Shown here: positions 1-10,087 of the stretch, piece by piece | How the letters are laid out: every line of letters begins with the position of its first letter | Numbering within the stretch: the first letter of the stretch is position 1 | From: Porphyra umbilicalis | Taxonomy: Eukaryota; Rhodophyta; Bangiophyceae; Bangiales; Bangiaceae | Length of the DNA stretch: 64,000 nucleotides | Direction: 5' to 3' | Assembly (NCBI GenBank): GCA_002049455.2 | Contig: KV918977.1 | Coordinates: 1 to 64,000 of the forward strand | Made by a program: the position numbers and the translations under genes | The notes under the pieces: model-generated | Told to the model about the DNA's origin: nothing | Database searches by the model: none | The model's input: only the letters and a program-made list of their open reading frames with translations

Positions 1-1640
1 CGCCGCCGGCGTTGGCAAGACCAGCGGCGGGCGTGTGGGCGGGGAGGGGTGCTGGTGCGTCACGGCTGGTGTCGGTATTGGCCGGCGGCGGCTCTGCCTG
101 TTGGGGGGGGGGGGGGCCGGAACGGGGGGCGTCCACGTGTGAGTTTCCGCCGCCGGCGTTGGCATGACCGGCGGCGGGCGTGTCAGGCGGGGAGGGGTGC
201 TGGCGTATTGCCGCCGGCGTCGGTAATGCCGGCGGCGGCTCTGCGTGTTGGGGGGGGGACCGGAACGGGGGGCGTCAACGTGTGAGTTCTCCGCCGCCGG
301 CGTTGGCAAGACCGGCGGCAGGCGTGTCCGGCGGAGAGGGGTGCTGGTGTGTCGCCGCTGGTGTCGGTATTGCCGGCGGCGGCTCTGCGTGTTGGGGGGG
401 GGGTGGGCATGGGGGGCGTCGACTTGTGACTGCTCCGCCGCCGGCGTTTGCTAGACCGGCGGCGGGCGTGTCAGGCGGGGAGGGGTGCTGGTGTATCGCC
501 GCAGGCGTCGGTATTGCCGGCGGCGGCTCTGCCTGTCTGGGGGGAGGCCGGAACGGGGGGCGTCCACGTGTGAGTTCCCCGCCGCCGGCGTTGACAAGAC
601 CGGCGGCGGGCGTGTTGGGCGGGGAGGGGTGCTGGTGCGTCACCGCAGGCGTCGGTATTGCCGGCGGCGGCACTGCGTGTTGGGGGGGGGCCGGAACGGG
701 GGGCGTCCACGTGTGAGTTCTCCGCCGCCGGCGTTGGCATGACCGGCGGCGGGCGTGTCGGGCTGGGAGGGGTGCTGGTGCGTCACCGCTGGTGTCGGTA
801 TTGCCGGCGGCGGCTCTGCCTGTTGGGGGGGGGGGCCGGAACGGGGGGCGTCCACGTGTGAGTTCTCCGCCGCCGGCGTTGGCATGACCGGCGGCGGGCG
901 TGTCAGGCGGGGAGGGGTGCTGGCGTATTGCCGCCGGCGTCGGTAATGCCGGCGGCGGCTCTGCGTGTTGGGGGGGGGGACCGGAACGGGGGGCGTCAAC
1001 GTGTGAGTTCTCCGCCGCCGGCGTTGGCAAGACCGGCGGCAGGCGTGTCCGGCGGAGAGGGGTGCTGGTGTGTCGCCGCTGGTGTCGGTATTGCCGGCGG
1101 CGGCTCTGCGTGTTGGGGGGGGGTGGGCATGGGGGGCGTCGACTTGTGACTGCTCCGCCGCCGGCGTTTGCTAGACCGGCGGCGGGCGTGTCAGGCGGGG
1201 AGGGGTGCTGGTGTATCGCCGCAGGCGTCGGGTATTGCCGGCGGCGGCTCTGCCTGTCTGGGGGGAGGCCGGAACGGGGGGCGTCCACGTGTGAGTTCCC
1301 CGCCGCCGGCGTTGACAAGACCGGCGGCGGGCGTGTTGGGCGGGGAGGGGTGCTGGTGCGTCACCGCAGGCGTCGGTATTGCCGGCGGCGGCACTGCGTG
1401 TTGGGGGGGGGCCGGAACGGGGGGCGTCCACGTGTGAGTTCTCCGCCGCCGGCGTTGGCATGACCGGCGGCGGGCGTGTCGGGCTGGGAGGGGTGCTGGT
1501 GCGTCACCGCTGGTGTCGGTATTGCCGGCGGCGGCTCTGCCTGTTGGGGGGGGGGGCGGCAAGGGAGACGTGCACGTGGGACTGCTCCGCCGCCGGCGTT
1601 GACAAGACCGGCGGCGGGTGTTTGGAGCGCGAAAGGAACC
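1..1640. repeat. Tandem array of ~144-bp GC-rich units with a 720-bp higher-order period
   Basis: About eleven units repeat at roughly 143-146 bp; the landmark 'GCGTTGGCATGACC' and its variants recurs near 11, 157, 300, 443, 589, 731, 877 and onward to about 1591. Each unit carries the palindrome CCGCCGGCG, a G run and a CACGTGTGAG box. Five units make a 720-bp higher-order repeat: the sequence from about 141 recurs almost unchanged from about 861, apart from rare changes such as an extra G near 1231. The last unit degenerates after about 1553. Because 144 is a multiple of three, long open frames run through the array on both strands; I regard these as artefacts of periodicity. Confidence 0.9.
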
Positions 1641-1878
1641 GGGCATGTTGCCGCCGGCGTCCGTGCGCCGACATGTGTGGGGGGTGTAGCGCCCGTCGCC
1701 GGTGTTTGCGCGAGGTAATCTTCAGTGGCAGGGAATGCAGGGGATCCAAGAGAGGTGTTGTGCATTCGTGGTAGGATGCGCGGTGCACAGAAGTAGGAGA
1801 AAAAACCCTGCCCAACGGGGAAAAAAAACCTTTGGCACGCTAAAGAACAAAGCACATACACATCAAACACTACAGGGA

Positions 1879-3297
1879 CTACGAATGGTCATCGTCCCCA
1901 CTGGCCTCTTGAACAGCACAGTCGGCGTCGTCCGCCGCCTTGTCGTGGTGCATGGGCACCAAGTACACCTCATCGTCGTCATCCAAAGTAGTCGACGCGG
2001 CAGCAAGTGCCGCCGCCGCCTTCGCCGGCTTCGTCACCTGGGACCGAGCCCCACGGCTCGGCCTGCCTCGGCCTGTCGAATTGGGAACAGGATCTGTCGT
2101 CGCAGGCGCCGCCGGCGTGTTGTGCCCAGACGCCGGCGGCGATTGCACCTCGGACTCGACTGCCGCCGGCCTGTTGCCGGCCGGCGGCGGCGGATGCACC
2201 TCCGACACGTCCGCCGGTGCGGTCGACGACCTCGCGTGCCCCTCGGACTCGACTGCCGCCGGCTTGTTGCCCACCGGCGGCGGCGGATGCACCTCGGACA
2301 CGGCCGCTGGTGCGGTCGACGATCCCGCGTCCGTCGCCAAGGCGGCGGCCGTCCCCGCCGGGCCCGACGACATCGCCGGCGGGGACGAGGACAAGTCCAT
2401 GCCAGCCGCCGCCATCAGCTTGCGCGCGTGCATCTTGCGGAAGGCAATCGCCTCGGGGGTGTCGCGCATCTCCGCGGTGTTGAAAAACGCCACAGTTGTC
2501 CGCTCCGTCGTTGCCCGCGCCAGCGCGAGCAGAGCGTCCGAGCTGTCCTTGAGTGTCCGCGACGCGCGGATGTCCTCACTCATCTCCCGCTTGGCCGCCT
2601 TGGAACCGCGCGGACGTGACTGGAAGGCACCCGCCGCCGGCAGCCCGTTCTCCTCCTCGTCCGAGTCGCTTGGGGAGGCACGGCCGCCGGCAGACACGCT
2701 TGAGGAGCCGGCGCCGCCAGCGCCGCCGTCTGCGGCGGCGGCCCCGGCGGCGCCGCTAAACTCGTCGACGTGGCGTAACACCCGCCAACACGACACCCAC
2801 GGGCAGGTCGTCTGCTTCGCCTTCCGCTTCGTTGTCTTGCCCTTCGCCTTGTCAGATGCCCGGTCCTTCCGCATCGCCCCGTAAATGTTGAGCCCGCAGA
2901 AGCGCGCTACAGCGGCGCTGATCAAATCCTCGTCGCTCGGGTTGCCTGTCAGCGACAGCCGCTTAACGGCCGCGCAGTGCAAGCCAAACTCGCTCACCCC
3001 TCTCCGGATCTTTTGCCACTGCTTCTGCACCCCCCCGACACCGCGCTCGGTGCGCCGTCGAGCGCCAGGGCGACCGGCCAATAGGCGCTTCCACTCCCCG
3101 ACCACCTCCGCCCAAAAGGTTGTCCCAGTCTGGTCCGACCCCTTCACAGCGTCCAATGATGTAGACAGATAGGCCCGGCTGAGGGCCACCCGCTCCTCGT
3201 CCGTCCAGCCGAGCCCAGTCCCCATGGCAGCCGGCGCGTTGGTGGCGGCAAGCAGGTCGGCGCCCCCGCCGCCACCCACAGGTGGGGAAGGGGGCAT
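1879..3297 (-). CDS. Myb/SANT-like (NAM-associated type) DNA-binding protein, C-terminal part of a disrupted gene
   Basis: The frame from the ATG at 3297 encodes 472 residues. Residues about 30-75 (a conserved Trp in GWTDEERVAL, then DQTGTTFW) followed by QKQWQKIRRGV and ARFCG match the trihelix/Myb-SANT-like proteins common in plants and annotated with the NAM-associated C-terminal domain; many derive from PIF/Harbinger ORF1. A second block (CPWVSCWRVLRH) fits the same family. The rest is a Ser/Ala/Pro-rich tail with two near-identical repeats (STAPAxVSEVHPPPPxGN) and an acidic end. The repeat-protein ORF upstream (3321-5252) stops 23 bp before this ATG in another frame. They may be one gene joined by an intron or a frameshift, or two separate starts. 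Likely nuclear and DNA-binding; the target is unknown. Confidence 0.6.
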   Translation of the reverse strand: MPPSPPVGGGGGADLLAATNAPAAMGTGLGWTDEERVALSRAYLSTSLDAVKGSDQTGTTFWAEVVGEWKRLLAGRPGARRRTERGVGGVQKQWQKIRRGVSEFGLHCAAVKRLSLTGNPSDEDLISAAVARFCGLNIYGAMRKDRASDKAKGKTTKRKAKQTTCPWVSCWRVLRHVDEFSGAAGAAAADGGAGGAGSSSVSAGGRASPSDSDEEENGLPAAGAFQSRPRGSKAAKREMSEDIRASRTLKDSSDALLALARATTERTTVAFFNTAEMRDTPEAIAFRKMHARKLMAAAGMDLSSSPPAMSSGPAGTAAALATDAGSSTAPAAVSEVHPPPPVGNKPAAVESEGHARSSTAPADVSEVHPPPPAGNRPAAVESEVQSPPASGHNTPAAPATTDPVPNSTGRGRPSRGARSQVTKPAKAAAALAAASTTLDDDDEVYLVPMHHDKAADDADCAVQEASGDDDHS

Positions 3298-3320
3298 GAA
3301 CCGCCCGCCCCGGCGACCGC

Positions 3321-5252
3321 CTAGACGGACGTGCCACCGCCGCCGGCAGGTGAATCGCCGCCGCCGGCTGGCGGTGCTCGCGCAGCAGCCGGCGGCACCT
3401 GCACGTTCGTGCGAAGCGCGTCGCCGCCGGTACCGGCGGCCGGTGATGAGCGGCCGCCGGCGGGCGGGGACGGAGCAGCAGCCGGCGACACTTGTCCGCC
3501 GGTACCGGCAGCCGTTGATGCGCCGCCGCCGGCAAGCGGTGCTTGGGAAGCAGCCGGCGGCACTTGTCCGTTCGCGCGGGGCGCGTCGCCGCCCGTGCCG
3601 CCGGCCGGTGATGCGCCGCCGCCGGTACCGGCGGCCGGTGACGCGCCGCCGCCGACAAGCGGTGGTTGGGCAACAGCCGGCGGCACTTGTCCGTTCACGC
3701 GGGGCGCGTCGCCCCCCGTTCCGGCGGCCGGTGATGCGCCGCCGCCGGCTCGAGGCGATCCGCCACCGCCGGCGAGCGGGAACGGAGCAACAGCCGGCGG
3801 CACTTGTCCGTCTGTGCGGCTCGCGTCGTCGCCGGTACCGGCGACCGCTGATGAGCCGCCGCCGGAAAGCGGGGACGGGGCAGCAGCCGGCGGCACTTGT
3901 CCGTCGGTGCGGCGCGCGTCGCCGCCGGTACAGGCGGCCGGTGATGCGCCGCCACCGGCTCGACGCGATCCGCCGCCGCCGGCGAGTGGGGATGGGGCAC
4001 GTGCCGGCGGCACTTGGCCGTCGGGGCGGGGCGCGTCGCCGCCGGTACAGGCGGCCGGTGATGTGCCGCCGCCGGCTAGCGGCGATTGGGCAGCAGCCGG
4101 CGGCACTTGTCCGTTCGCGCGGGGCGCGTCGCCGCCCGTGCCGCCGGCCGGTGATGCGCCGCCGCCGGTACCGGAGGCCGGTGACGCGCCGCCGCCAGAT
4201 CGAGGCGATCCGCCGCCGCCGGCGAGCGGGGACGGAGCAACAGCCGGCGGCACTTGTCCGTCGGTGCGGCGCGCGTCGCCGCCGGTACCGGCGGCCGGTA
4301 ACGCGCCGCCGCCGGCAAGCGGTTGTTGGGCAACAGCCGGCGGCACTTGTCCGTTCACGCGGGGCGCGTCGCCCCCCGTTCCGGCGGCCGGTGATGCGCC
4401 GCCGCCGGCTCGAGGCGATCCGCCGCCGCCGGCGAGCGGGAACGGAGCAACAGCCGGCGGCACTTGTCCGTCTGTGCGGCTCGCGTCGTCGCCGGTACCG
4501 GCGGCCGGTGACGCGCCGCTGCCGGCGCGAAGCGATCCGCCGCCGCCGGCGAGCGGGAATGGAGCAGCTGCCGGCGGCACTTGGCCGTCGGTGCGGCGCG
4601 CGTCGCCGCCGGTACCGGCGGCCGGTGATGCGCCGCCGCCGGCTAGTGGCGATTGGGCAGCAGCCGGCGGCGCTGGACCGTCGCCGAAGGACCCCCGACG
4701 CGCACCGCAGCCGCCGGCGTCCGGAAGTCTGCCACCGACCGGCGGCTGCCAATTGTCGCCGATCGGCTCGAAGGCGCCGGTCTCGCGGGGTCCTCCACCG
4801 GTCGGCCCCCAGTTGTTGTAGGGTCCCGCGTGGCCGCCGGCTTGACGACCTGCGTGACCTCCCGGCGGCCCCCAGTTGTCTTGGCGCGTCGCGTGGCCGC
4901 CGGATTGACGACTTTCTTGAACACCCGGCGGCCCCCAGTTGTCGTGGCGTGCAGCGTGGCCGCCGGCTTGACGACCTTCTTGGCCACCCGGCGGCCACCA
5001 ATCCTCGCTCAGTGGCCCAAAGCCGCCGGGCTGACGGGGACGCTGCTCGCCCGGCGGCACCCAGTTCCGCCTCGGCGGAGGCTGGCGATTGGGATGGAAG
5101 CCACCGCCGCCGTGGCCACCGGGCTGTTGATCTCCTTGACCTTGGGAGCCCGGCGGCGCCCACACGTCGCGGCGGGGAGATCCGTCCCTGTCCCGCGAGT
5201 CCCGTCCCCGGCAGCCGTACTCGGGGTCCGGTTGGAACGACGGCTCCCAGTA
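3321..5252 (-). pseudogene. Low-complexity repeat protein, 3' part of the gene split by the Harbinger insertion
   Basis: An open minus-strand frame of 644 codons including the stop. Its 5' half has repeats of the type NWGPPGGQExRQAGGHA. Its 3' half has 35-40-residue repeats of the type TDGQVPPAVAPxPLAGGGG with SPAAGTGGDA. The same QAGGH/WVPP repeats appear in the minus-strand ORF at 10088-10666. When the element 5253-10085 and one TA are removed, the two frames join in phase as QAGGH-YWEPSF. The insertion therefore falls inside one former coding sequence. The opposite strand is also open for 703 codons, which I attribute to GC-rich triplet periodicity. No enzymatic domain is recognisable. Confidence 0.6.
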
Positions 5253-5285
5253 GGTTGCTTCACGAAGGCGAGTCCGGTGCGGATC
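5253..5285 (+). repeat. Left terminal inverted repeat of the Harbinger element
   Basis: 33 bp beginning GGTTGCTTCACGAAGGCGAG, preceded by the TA target duplication at 5251-5252. It differs from the right repeat at two C/T positions. Confidence 0.85.
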
Positions 5286-5529
5286 CGCACCGGATTTCTT
5301 GCCAGGGGCCAAGGGTTCTTCGACGGAAACTTTGAAAATAGAGTAAATTAGGGAGGGCTACAAAGCGTGGGTCGACGCAGACGGCACCCTGAGGATCATT
5401 GTTCCAGAGGCTTCGCGGTGGAGCGACGAGAATTCATGACCCGCCGTCGTCCCCTGCCGGCCCCGTCCCGCACCCGCTCCGCTCCGCGCCGCGCGTCCCG
5501 GCTCCACGCCGCATATCCCCGACGACAGG

Positions 5530-7055
5530 ATGGCGTCACCTCCTCCGCGGAAGAGCCGCCGCATCGCCGGCGACAAGCCGGACGGAGCCGGCGCCGGCAC
5601 AGGCGCCGGCCGCAGCCGTGGCAGCAACCGTGGCCGCGGCCGTAGCCGTGGCCGTGGCGGTGGAGAAGGGCATCCGGCAACTGAGGGGGCGCGGCATCCC
5701 CCACTCCCCCCCATGGAAGGCCCCCAACACGGAGGGCGCGGCGGTGGCGGCGGCGGCGGCGGCGGCAGCGGCGGTAGCGGTGGCGGTCGTGGTGGTCATG
5801 GTGGCGCGCAGACGGTAGGCGTCGGCGGGGCGCATCCCACGCCACCCTCTCTACCCCCACCCGAGGAGTTCCCCCCGCCGCCTCCTCCCCCTCCCCAACC
5901 CTCCTCCATGCCACCCCCGCCCCCTCCCCCCCCCCCCCCCCCCCGGCGCCCCCTCTTTCCTGCCCCCCACCAGCTGGCGCGCCGTCTGGCGCCCCGCCGT
6001 CTGGCACACCGTCTGCCGCCCCTCCATCCGGCGCCCCCGCTGGCGCCCCGGCTGGCACTGGCGGTGGGGACGAGGGCGGAGAGAGCGAATCGGGATTTTC
6101 TGAGACAAGTGACGGGGAGCCCCTCCCGTCAAAGATTGGGGAGAATATCATCCTGGCCGAGGTGCGCGTCGGAGCCGTGCAGCGGTGGAGCAAGGTCGTG
6201 ACGCAGCGCGCGGTGCGACACGCGCGCCGAGGCACGACTGCGCAGCTTCACCTCGCAAACGTGGCGACCTACCTGGTGGACCGCAGCAACTGGGTGAAGC
6301 GCCACGGCTTCACGGCCAAATCACTCGGCCGCCTCGTCGATTCGGCCATCAAATTCTACAAGAAGAACGCCGAGGTGGCGAAGGCCACCACCGGTGGGGC
6401 GGCGAGCGCCCCGGCCAATAAGGTGAACGAGAGAATCAACCGGCAGGCGGGCTACTGGCGCTGCTCCATCGACCAGGTCAACATGATCGTCTCCGTGATC
6501 GGCGGGGCGCTGCCGTTGGTCGGCGGGGTGCAGCGGGGCGGCCGCGTGTTCGAGGGCGCGCCGCCTGACGACACGCCGGAAGACGTTATCGACCTTGTCG
6601 GCGGTGCCGCCGATGATAACGGCGACGACATCGACGGTGTCGAAAACGACGAGGACGAGGAGTCGTTTGGTGGCAGGGCGGATACCTCCGCGGCTGGTGC
6701 GGGTGGTGTGGGCGGCGGTTCCGCCGCGAGCGGCTCTGCTGTGGCAGGTGGCTCTTCGGGCGGCGGCGCGGGGAACGGGGGCCACGACGACAGCGGCCGC
6801 AGCGGCGCTTCGCCGGCGTCGCAACTCGCCAGCGGGGCGAGTGGTCGCTCAGTGCGAGCGGCGCAGGCCGAGAATGCGCTCATTCCCGGCGCGTCGGAGC
6901 TCTTCGTTGCCATGACGCAGACGTTCAAGGACAGCGGGCGGCGGCACGAGGCGGAGCAGAAAACGGCGCGTATCGCGGCGCTGTCGAGTTTGTTGGCGCA
7001 GCAGCCTGATTTGCCTGGTGTGGCCGACGAGCTTCGTGAGCTTCTCGAGAAATGA
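5530..7055 (+). CDS. Harbinger-borne second protein, unknown function, probable homopolymer frameshift
   Basis: The ATG at 5530 starts MASPPPRKSRRIAG, followed by an RG/GRG-rich stretch, a Gly run and a proline run. The frame is then lost in the C homopolymer at about 5925-5945. In the adjacent frame an Ala/Pro/Gly linker (GAPSGAPPSGTPS) leads straight into an ordered region ending at 7055. That part has a basic helix-rich core (VQRWSKVV..HARRGTTAQLHLANVATYLVDR), an acidic stretch (DDNGDDIDGVENDEDEE), a Gly/Ser linker and a C-terminal helix. One missing base, real or a sequencing slip in the C run, would unite the halves into about 508 residues. It lies between the left repeat and the transposase, where Harbinger elements often carry a DNA-binding partner gene, but I do not recognise a Myb/SANT fold. 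Its role as a transposition partner is inference. Confidence 0.55.
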
Positions 7056-7747
7056 GGACGTGGGCTTGTGTTAGTGTGTGCTGTGTGTGTGCTTCTGTGT
7101 TTTTGAGTGCTCTTGGCTTGTCTTTTCTACTCGGTACATTTGTGTGTGTGCGTGTGTCGCTCAATGTGTGCGCTTGTCGGCATTTTCCGTCTTTTGCACG
7201 CCCAACGATGTGCTTGTAATAGTGCACAAGGGGGATGACCCAGCAGAAACAGTGCAACATGCGATACAGAGATTACTCCTTCTGAGAAGCACCACAACAA
7301 GCCGGAATTCCCACGAACACAATTACATATACTAGTCCGTCTAGGTACATGTAGTTCCGTAGATATATTCGTTGTAACTACTCTCTGGTTTCATTCCTTC
7401 AGAGACACACTGCTGGCAACGGTTTTTTCCTTGCCCCTCGAGCGCCAAGCGGCTGCCTCTCCGCCATCTGGCGTCTGGTCGCGCTGCATGTTTCTGCTGC
7501 CTTTCATTCTCGAATTGCCACACTCGACTGCGCCTCCCCCCCCCGCATAAGCGTGTCCGTTCCAGCCACTCCGCGCGCGCTGGCTCCAGTGCTCGGGCTC
7601 ACGCACACCTGCCGTGCACGTCTCTCGGACGCGCGCCTACCTCGCGCGCCGCGCCACCCACGAGTTCCTCCCGCAGGCCACCCCCTCCCCCCCCCCGCTC
7701 GGCACGCTGGCGTAGGTGCACGTGGCGAGTGCATCCTGTGACGTGCC

Positions 7748-9019
7748 ATGGCTCGCGGTATCCGCAAGCCTGTGCTTGCAAGTTTGCGGACCCGTTTTGT
7801 CGTGTTTACACTGCTGCTGGCGTTGAGTGAGGTGAATGCAATGCCTCCCAATCTTTTTCATGTTCCCGGTGTGCCGCAGGTCCAATCGATCCGCGTGCTG
7901 TGGATGGTGTCCTACAAGGCGCTGGCCATACTGAGCAGCCGGCGCTATCTAGCAGCTGTTCGGCGCACTCGATACAAGTGCGCCGACTGGTATACTAACG
8001 TGTTGCTCCGCTCTGATGAAGACCAGTATCGCTCTTATATGCGGATGAGCCGGACGACGTTTGCATATGTTCTCTCCATGCTACGTGCCCATGCAGGGGA
8101 TGTATTTACCTCTCGGCGCGGCACCACCCAGATACGGCTTGACATCCAATTGTCTATTGCCCTCTTCAGGTTTGGACACTATGGAAACGGGAGCCGTGTG
8201 CACTTTGTGGCTGATCTTTTCGGTGTGTCTTCGGGAACCGTAGTGAAAAGTAACGAGAGGGTTGTGAAGGGGCTCAAGCGCCTGGCTCCCAGCGTCATTC
8301 GCTGGCCGAAAACTCAGCGTCGGGCGCAGCAGGCTGAGTGGGCTGGCTCTTCTTATGGCTTTGATAACTGTATTGGCGCGACTGACGGGACCACTTTTCC
8401 TCTGGCATACCAACCTGCATTGCACCCGTGGTCGTACTACGACAGGAAGGGCCGGTACAGCCTGAACGCAGTCATCACATGCGACTGGGATGGGTACCTG
8501 ATTAACGTCGTGCAGGGCTGCACGGGCGCGGCACCCGACGCCTTCGTACAAACGCTTTCCAACTGGCATCGCTACCCACAAGTGTACTTCTCTGCTGGAC
8601 AGTATTTGCTCGGTGATAAGGGAATGAAATACTCCGCATGGGTCATTGGTCCCTTTCTCAAGCCGGAATGTACGACGTCGGACAGGCGCAATTTCAACTA
8701 CCAGCTGGCACGTCTTCGCGTGCGCTCCGAGCACGCCATCGGCATGCTGAAGGGCCGCTTTTCCAGCCTCAAGGAGCTGCGTCTTCGTCTCAACGGGGAG
8801 AAGGATTACGACAGTGCTACCAGCTGGGTGCTTGTCTGTTGTATTCTCCACAACATTTGCCGCCAGCACGATGACCCAGAGCTTGAGACTACAGACGCGG
8901 TCGGCCCCAACGACCCCTGGGTTGAACCCGGTGCGCATGCCAACGAGGCACGCAACACTGTCATGGAAAACGTGTGCCAGTTTATGCGTGCGAGCGGGAC
9001 CTATCGAAACGTGTCGTAG
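7748..9019 (+). CDS. PIF/Harbinger (HARBI1-like, DDE_Tnp_4) transposase
   Basis: An intact 423-residue frame that would catalyse cut-and-paste transposition of its element. The catalytic triad is visible as D213 (GATDGTTFPL), D264 (GCTGAAPDAFV) and E328 (RSEHAIGMLKGRF). The usual flanking blocks are present: YYDRKGRYSLNAVITCDWDG, YLLGDKGMKY and CCILHNICRQHDDPE. The N-terminal 100 residues include a hydrophobic stretch (about 16-27) and a helical region consistent with the HTH seen in such proteins. The length is normal for plant and algal members. The ATG at 7748 is the first in frame, after about 690 bp of GT- and pyrimidine-rich leader that I read as 5' untranslated or promoter sequence. 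AATAAA lies 19 bp beyond the stop. Frame and catalytic residues are complete, so the element may be active or recently so. Confidence 0.92.
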   Translation: MARGIRKPVLASLRTRFVVFTLLLALSEVNAMPPNLFHVPGVPQVQSIRVLWMVSYKALAILSSRRYLAAVRRTRYKCADWYTNVLLRSDEDQYRSYMRMSRTTFAYVLSMLRAHAGDVFTSRRGTTQIRLDIQLSIALFRFGHYGNGSRVHFVADLFGVSSGTVVKSNERVVKGLKRLAPSVIRWPKTQRRAQQAEWAGSSYGFDNCIGATDGTTFPLAYQPALHPWSYYDRKGRYSLNAVITCDWDGYLINVVQGCTGAAPDAFVQTLSNWHRYPQVYFSAGQYLLGDKGMKYSAWVIGPFLKPECTTSDRRNFNYQLARLRVRSEHAIGMLKGRFSSLKELRLRLNGEKDYDSATSWVLVCCILHNICRQHDDPELETTDAVGPNDPWVEPGAHANEARNTVMENVCQFMRASGTYRNVS

Positions 9020-9037
9020 TCATAGGTGAAAGTGGAC

Positions 9038-9043
9038 AATAAA
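9038..9043 (+). terminator. AATAAA polyadenylation signal for the Harbinger transposase
   Basis: AATAAA 19 bp downstream of the transposase stop codon, inside the gap to the convergent minus-strand ORF. Confidence 0.5.
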
Positions 9044-9069
9044 CAAACAGCCACAATTGGCTTCTTTCT

Positions 9070-9075
9070 TTTATT
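9070..9075 (-). terminator. AATAAA polyadenylation signal on the minus strand
   Basis: TTTATT on the plus strand is AATAAA on the minus strand, about 22 bp beyond the stop of the 9097-9426 ORF. With the signal at 9038-9043 it suggests overlapping 3' ends. Confidence 0.45.
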
Positions 9076-9096
9076 TGTTTGAGCGCCGGCGTGTCA

Positions 9097-9426
9097 TCAA
9101 AAATGACCACCTGCGGGGTGCCGAAGAGGGGCGCTGCCGCACAGGGGCTGCGGCGACGCCGCCGTGCCGAGGTCGAGGATGACCGCGGCGACGGCCCCTC
9201 CCACGTCGACGACAAACCCCTTGTTTACGATGGCCGACACGGCCGGCACCCCGAGCGCCTCCCCGTCCGCGGTGGCTGCGTCTTCGACGGTGTAGCGTCG
9301 CCGACGGGGGGGGGGCGAGAAAAACTCAGCCTTGGTGGCATGAGGGCGGGGAGATGCCCATCGCCAGTCACGAAGGAGACGCGAGGGCGAGTAGCGTCGC
9401 CTCGCTGTGTTGAAGACCGACGCCAT
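9097..9426 (-). CDS. Small Harbinger-borne ORF, unknown, convergent with the transposase
   Basis: 109 residues from the ATG at 9426 (MASVFNTARRRYSPSRLL) to a double stop near 9097. The N-terminus is basic and aromatic; the C-terminal half is a hydrophobic Val/Ala/Gly stretch (SAIVNKGFVVDVGGAVAAVILDLG). It lies inside the element, tail-to-tail with the transposase, and has its own AATAAA. The region upstream (to about 10050) is GC- and homopolymer-rich and may contain a leader. No family is recognised; it could be a third transposon gene or a fortuitous frame. Confidence 0.35.
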   Translation of the reverse strand: MASVFNTARRRYSPSRLLRDWRWASPRPHATKAEFFSPPPRRRRYTVEDAATADGEALGVPAVSAIVNKGFVVDVGGAVAAVILDLGTAASPQPLCGSAPLRHPAGGHF

Positions 9427-10052
9427 GGGGGGGGGGGGGTGGGGTGGGGGGGGGCAACCGGCCGCCGCCACCTCACCGACCGCCCGAGCTCAGCCGGAAG
9501 TGGCAGCGCCGCCAGCGGCCGCCTCGCCGACGGCCACCCCACCGGGAGGAACGAGCGGGGGCGGGGGAGGGGGGGGAGGGGGAGGGGGACCACCGCCGAG
9601 GGCGAAAAGCCTACGCTCAGCGGCTCACAAACACGGCCACCGGCCGTGGGGAGTTGGGAGGAGGCGGGGCGTCGTCGGGGAAGGAGGGGGGGCACCGAGT
9701 ACAGCCGTCGTCGGCGCATTGATGCCGGCGGCGGCCGTGGGGGGTGGGGCTGCGGTCGGGGCAAAGTCGGGACAGCGCGAGGCGGGGTGGGCTGCCTGCC
9801 ATATCCCTCTGTTCTGCACCTGTGGGAGGGGGGCCCGGATTCCGCACCCCCGGACCCTTGCAAATCCGCACGATCAGAGAGGGGGGTGCTCCAGAGCACC
9901 GGAAATGAGAGGGTGCGGGAGCGTTATCGTGAACGACGGGGGGTCTGGACACCACCGGATCCGAGCGACGTTCGAAAGGTGCTCGAAATCAGATAACATT
10001 CATATTCCTGGTCGAAACTTGCCCTAATTTCAACAGGGTGCCTGCCGCTGCC

Positions 10053-10085
10053 GATCCGCACCAGACTCGCCTTCGTGAAACAACC
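10053..10085 (-). repeat. Right terminal inverted repeat of the Harbinger element
   Basis: Reverse complement begins GGTTGTTTCACGAAGGCGAG; TA follows at 10086-10087. It matches the left repeat at 31 of 33 positions. Confidence 0.85.
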
Positions 10086-10087
10086 TA

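Larger units (their letters stand above)
5253..10085 (+). mobile_element. PIF/Harbinger-type DNA transposon, autonomous-looking, 4,833 bp
   Basis: It is bounded by 33-bp terminal inverted repeats (5253-5285 and 10053-10085) matching at 31 of 33 positions and starting GGTTG(C/T)TTCACGAAGG. A TA dinucleotide lies just outside each end (5251-5252 and 10086-10087). A 2-bp TA/AT duplication is known for the ISL2EU branch of PIF/Harbinger; classical members make 3 bp. The boundary is supported independently because removing the element plus one TA reconnects the interrupted minus-strand frame. Inside are a HARBI1-like transposase, a second plus-strand gene and a small minus-strand ORF convergent with the transposase. 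Confidence 0.85.

Noticed and set aside
275-1318. 347-codon minus-strand ORF and others in the 1-1640 array
   Set aside because: The 144-bp period is divisible by three and the DNA is GC-saturated, so several frames stay open; no domain.
3224-5335. 703-codon plus-strand Arg-rich ORF opposite the repeat-protein gene
   Set aside because: Mirror frame of GC-rich repeats; the minus-strand frame is preferred because it reconnects across the Harbinger insertion.
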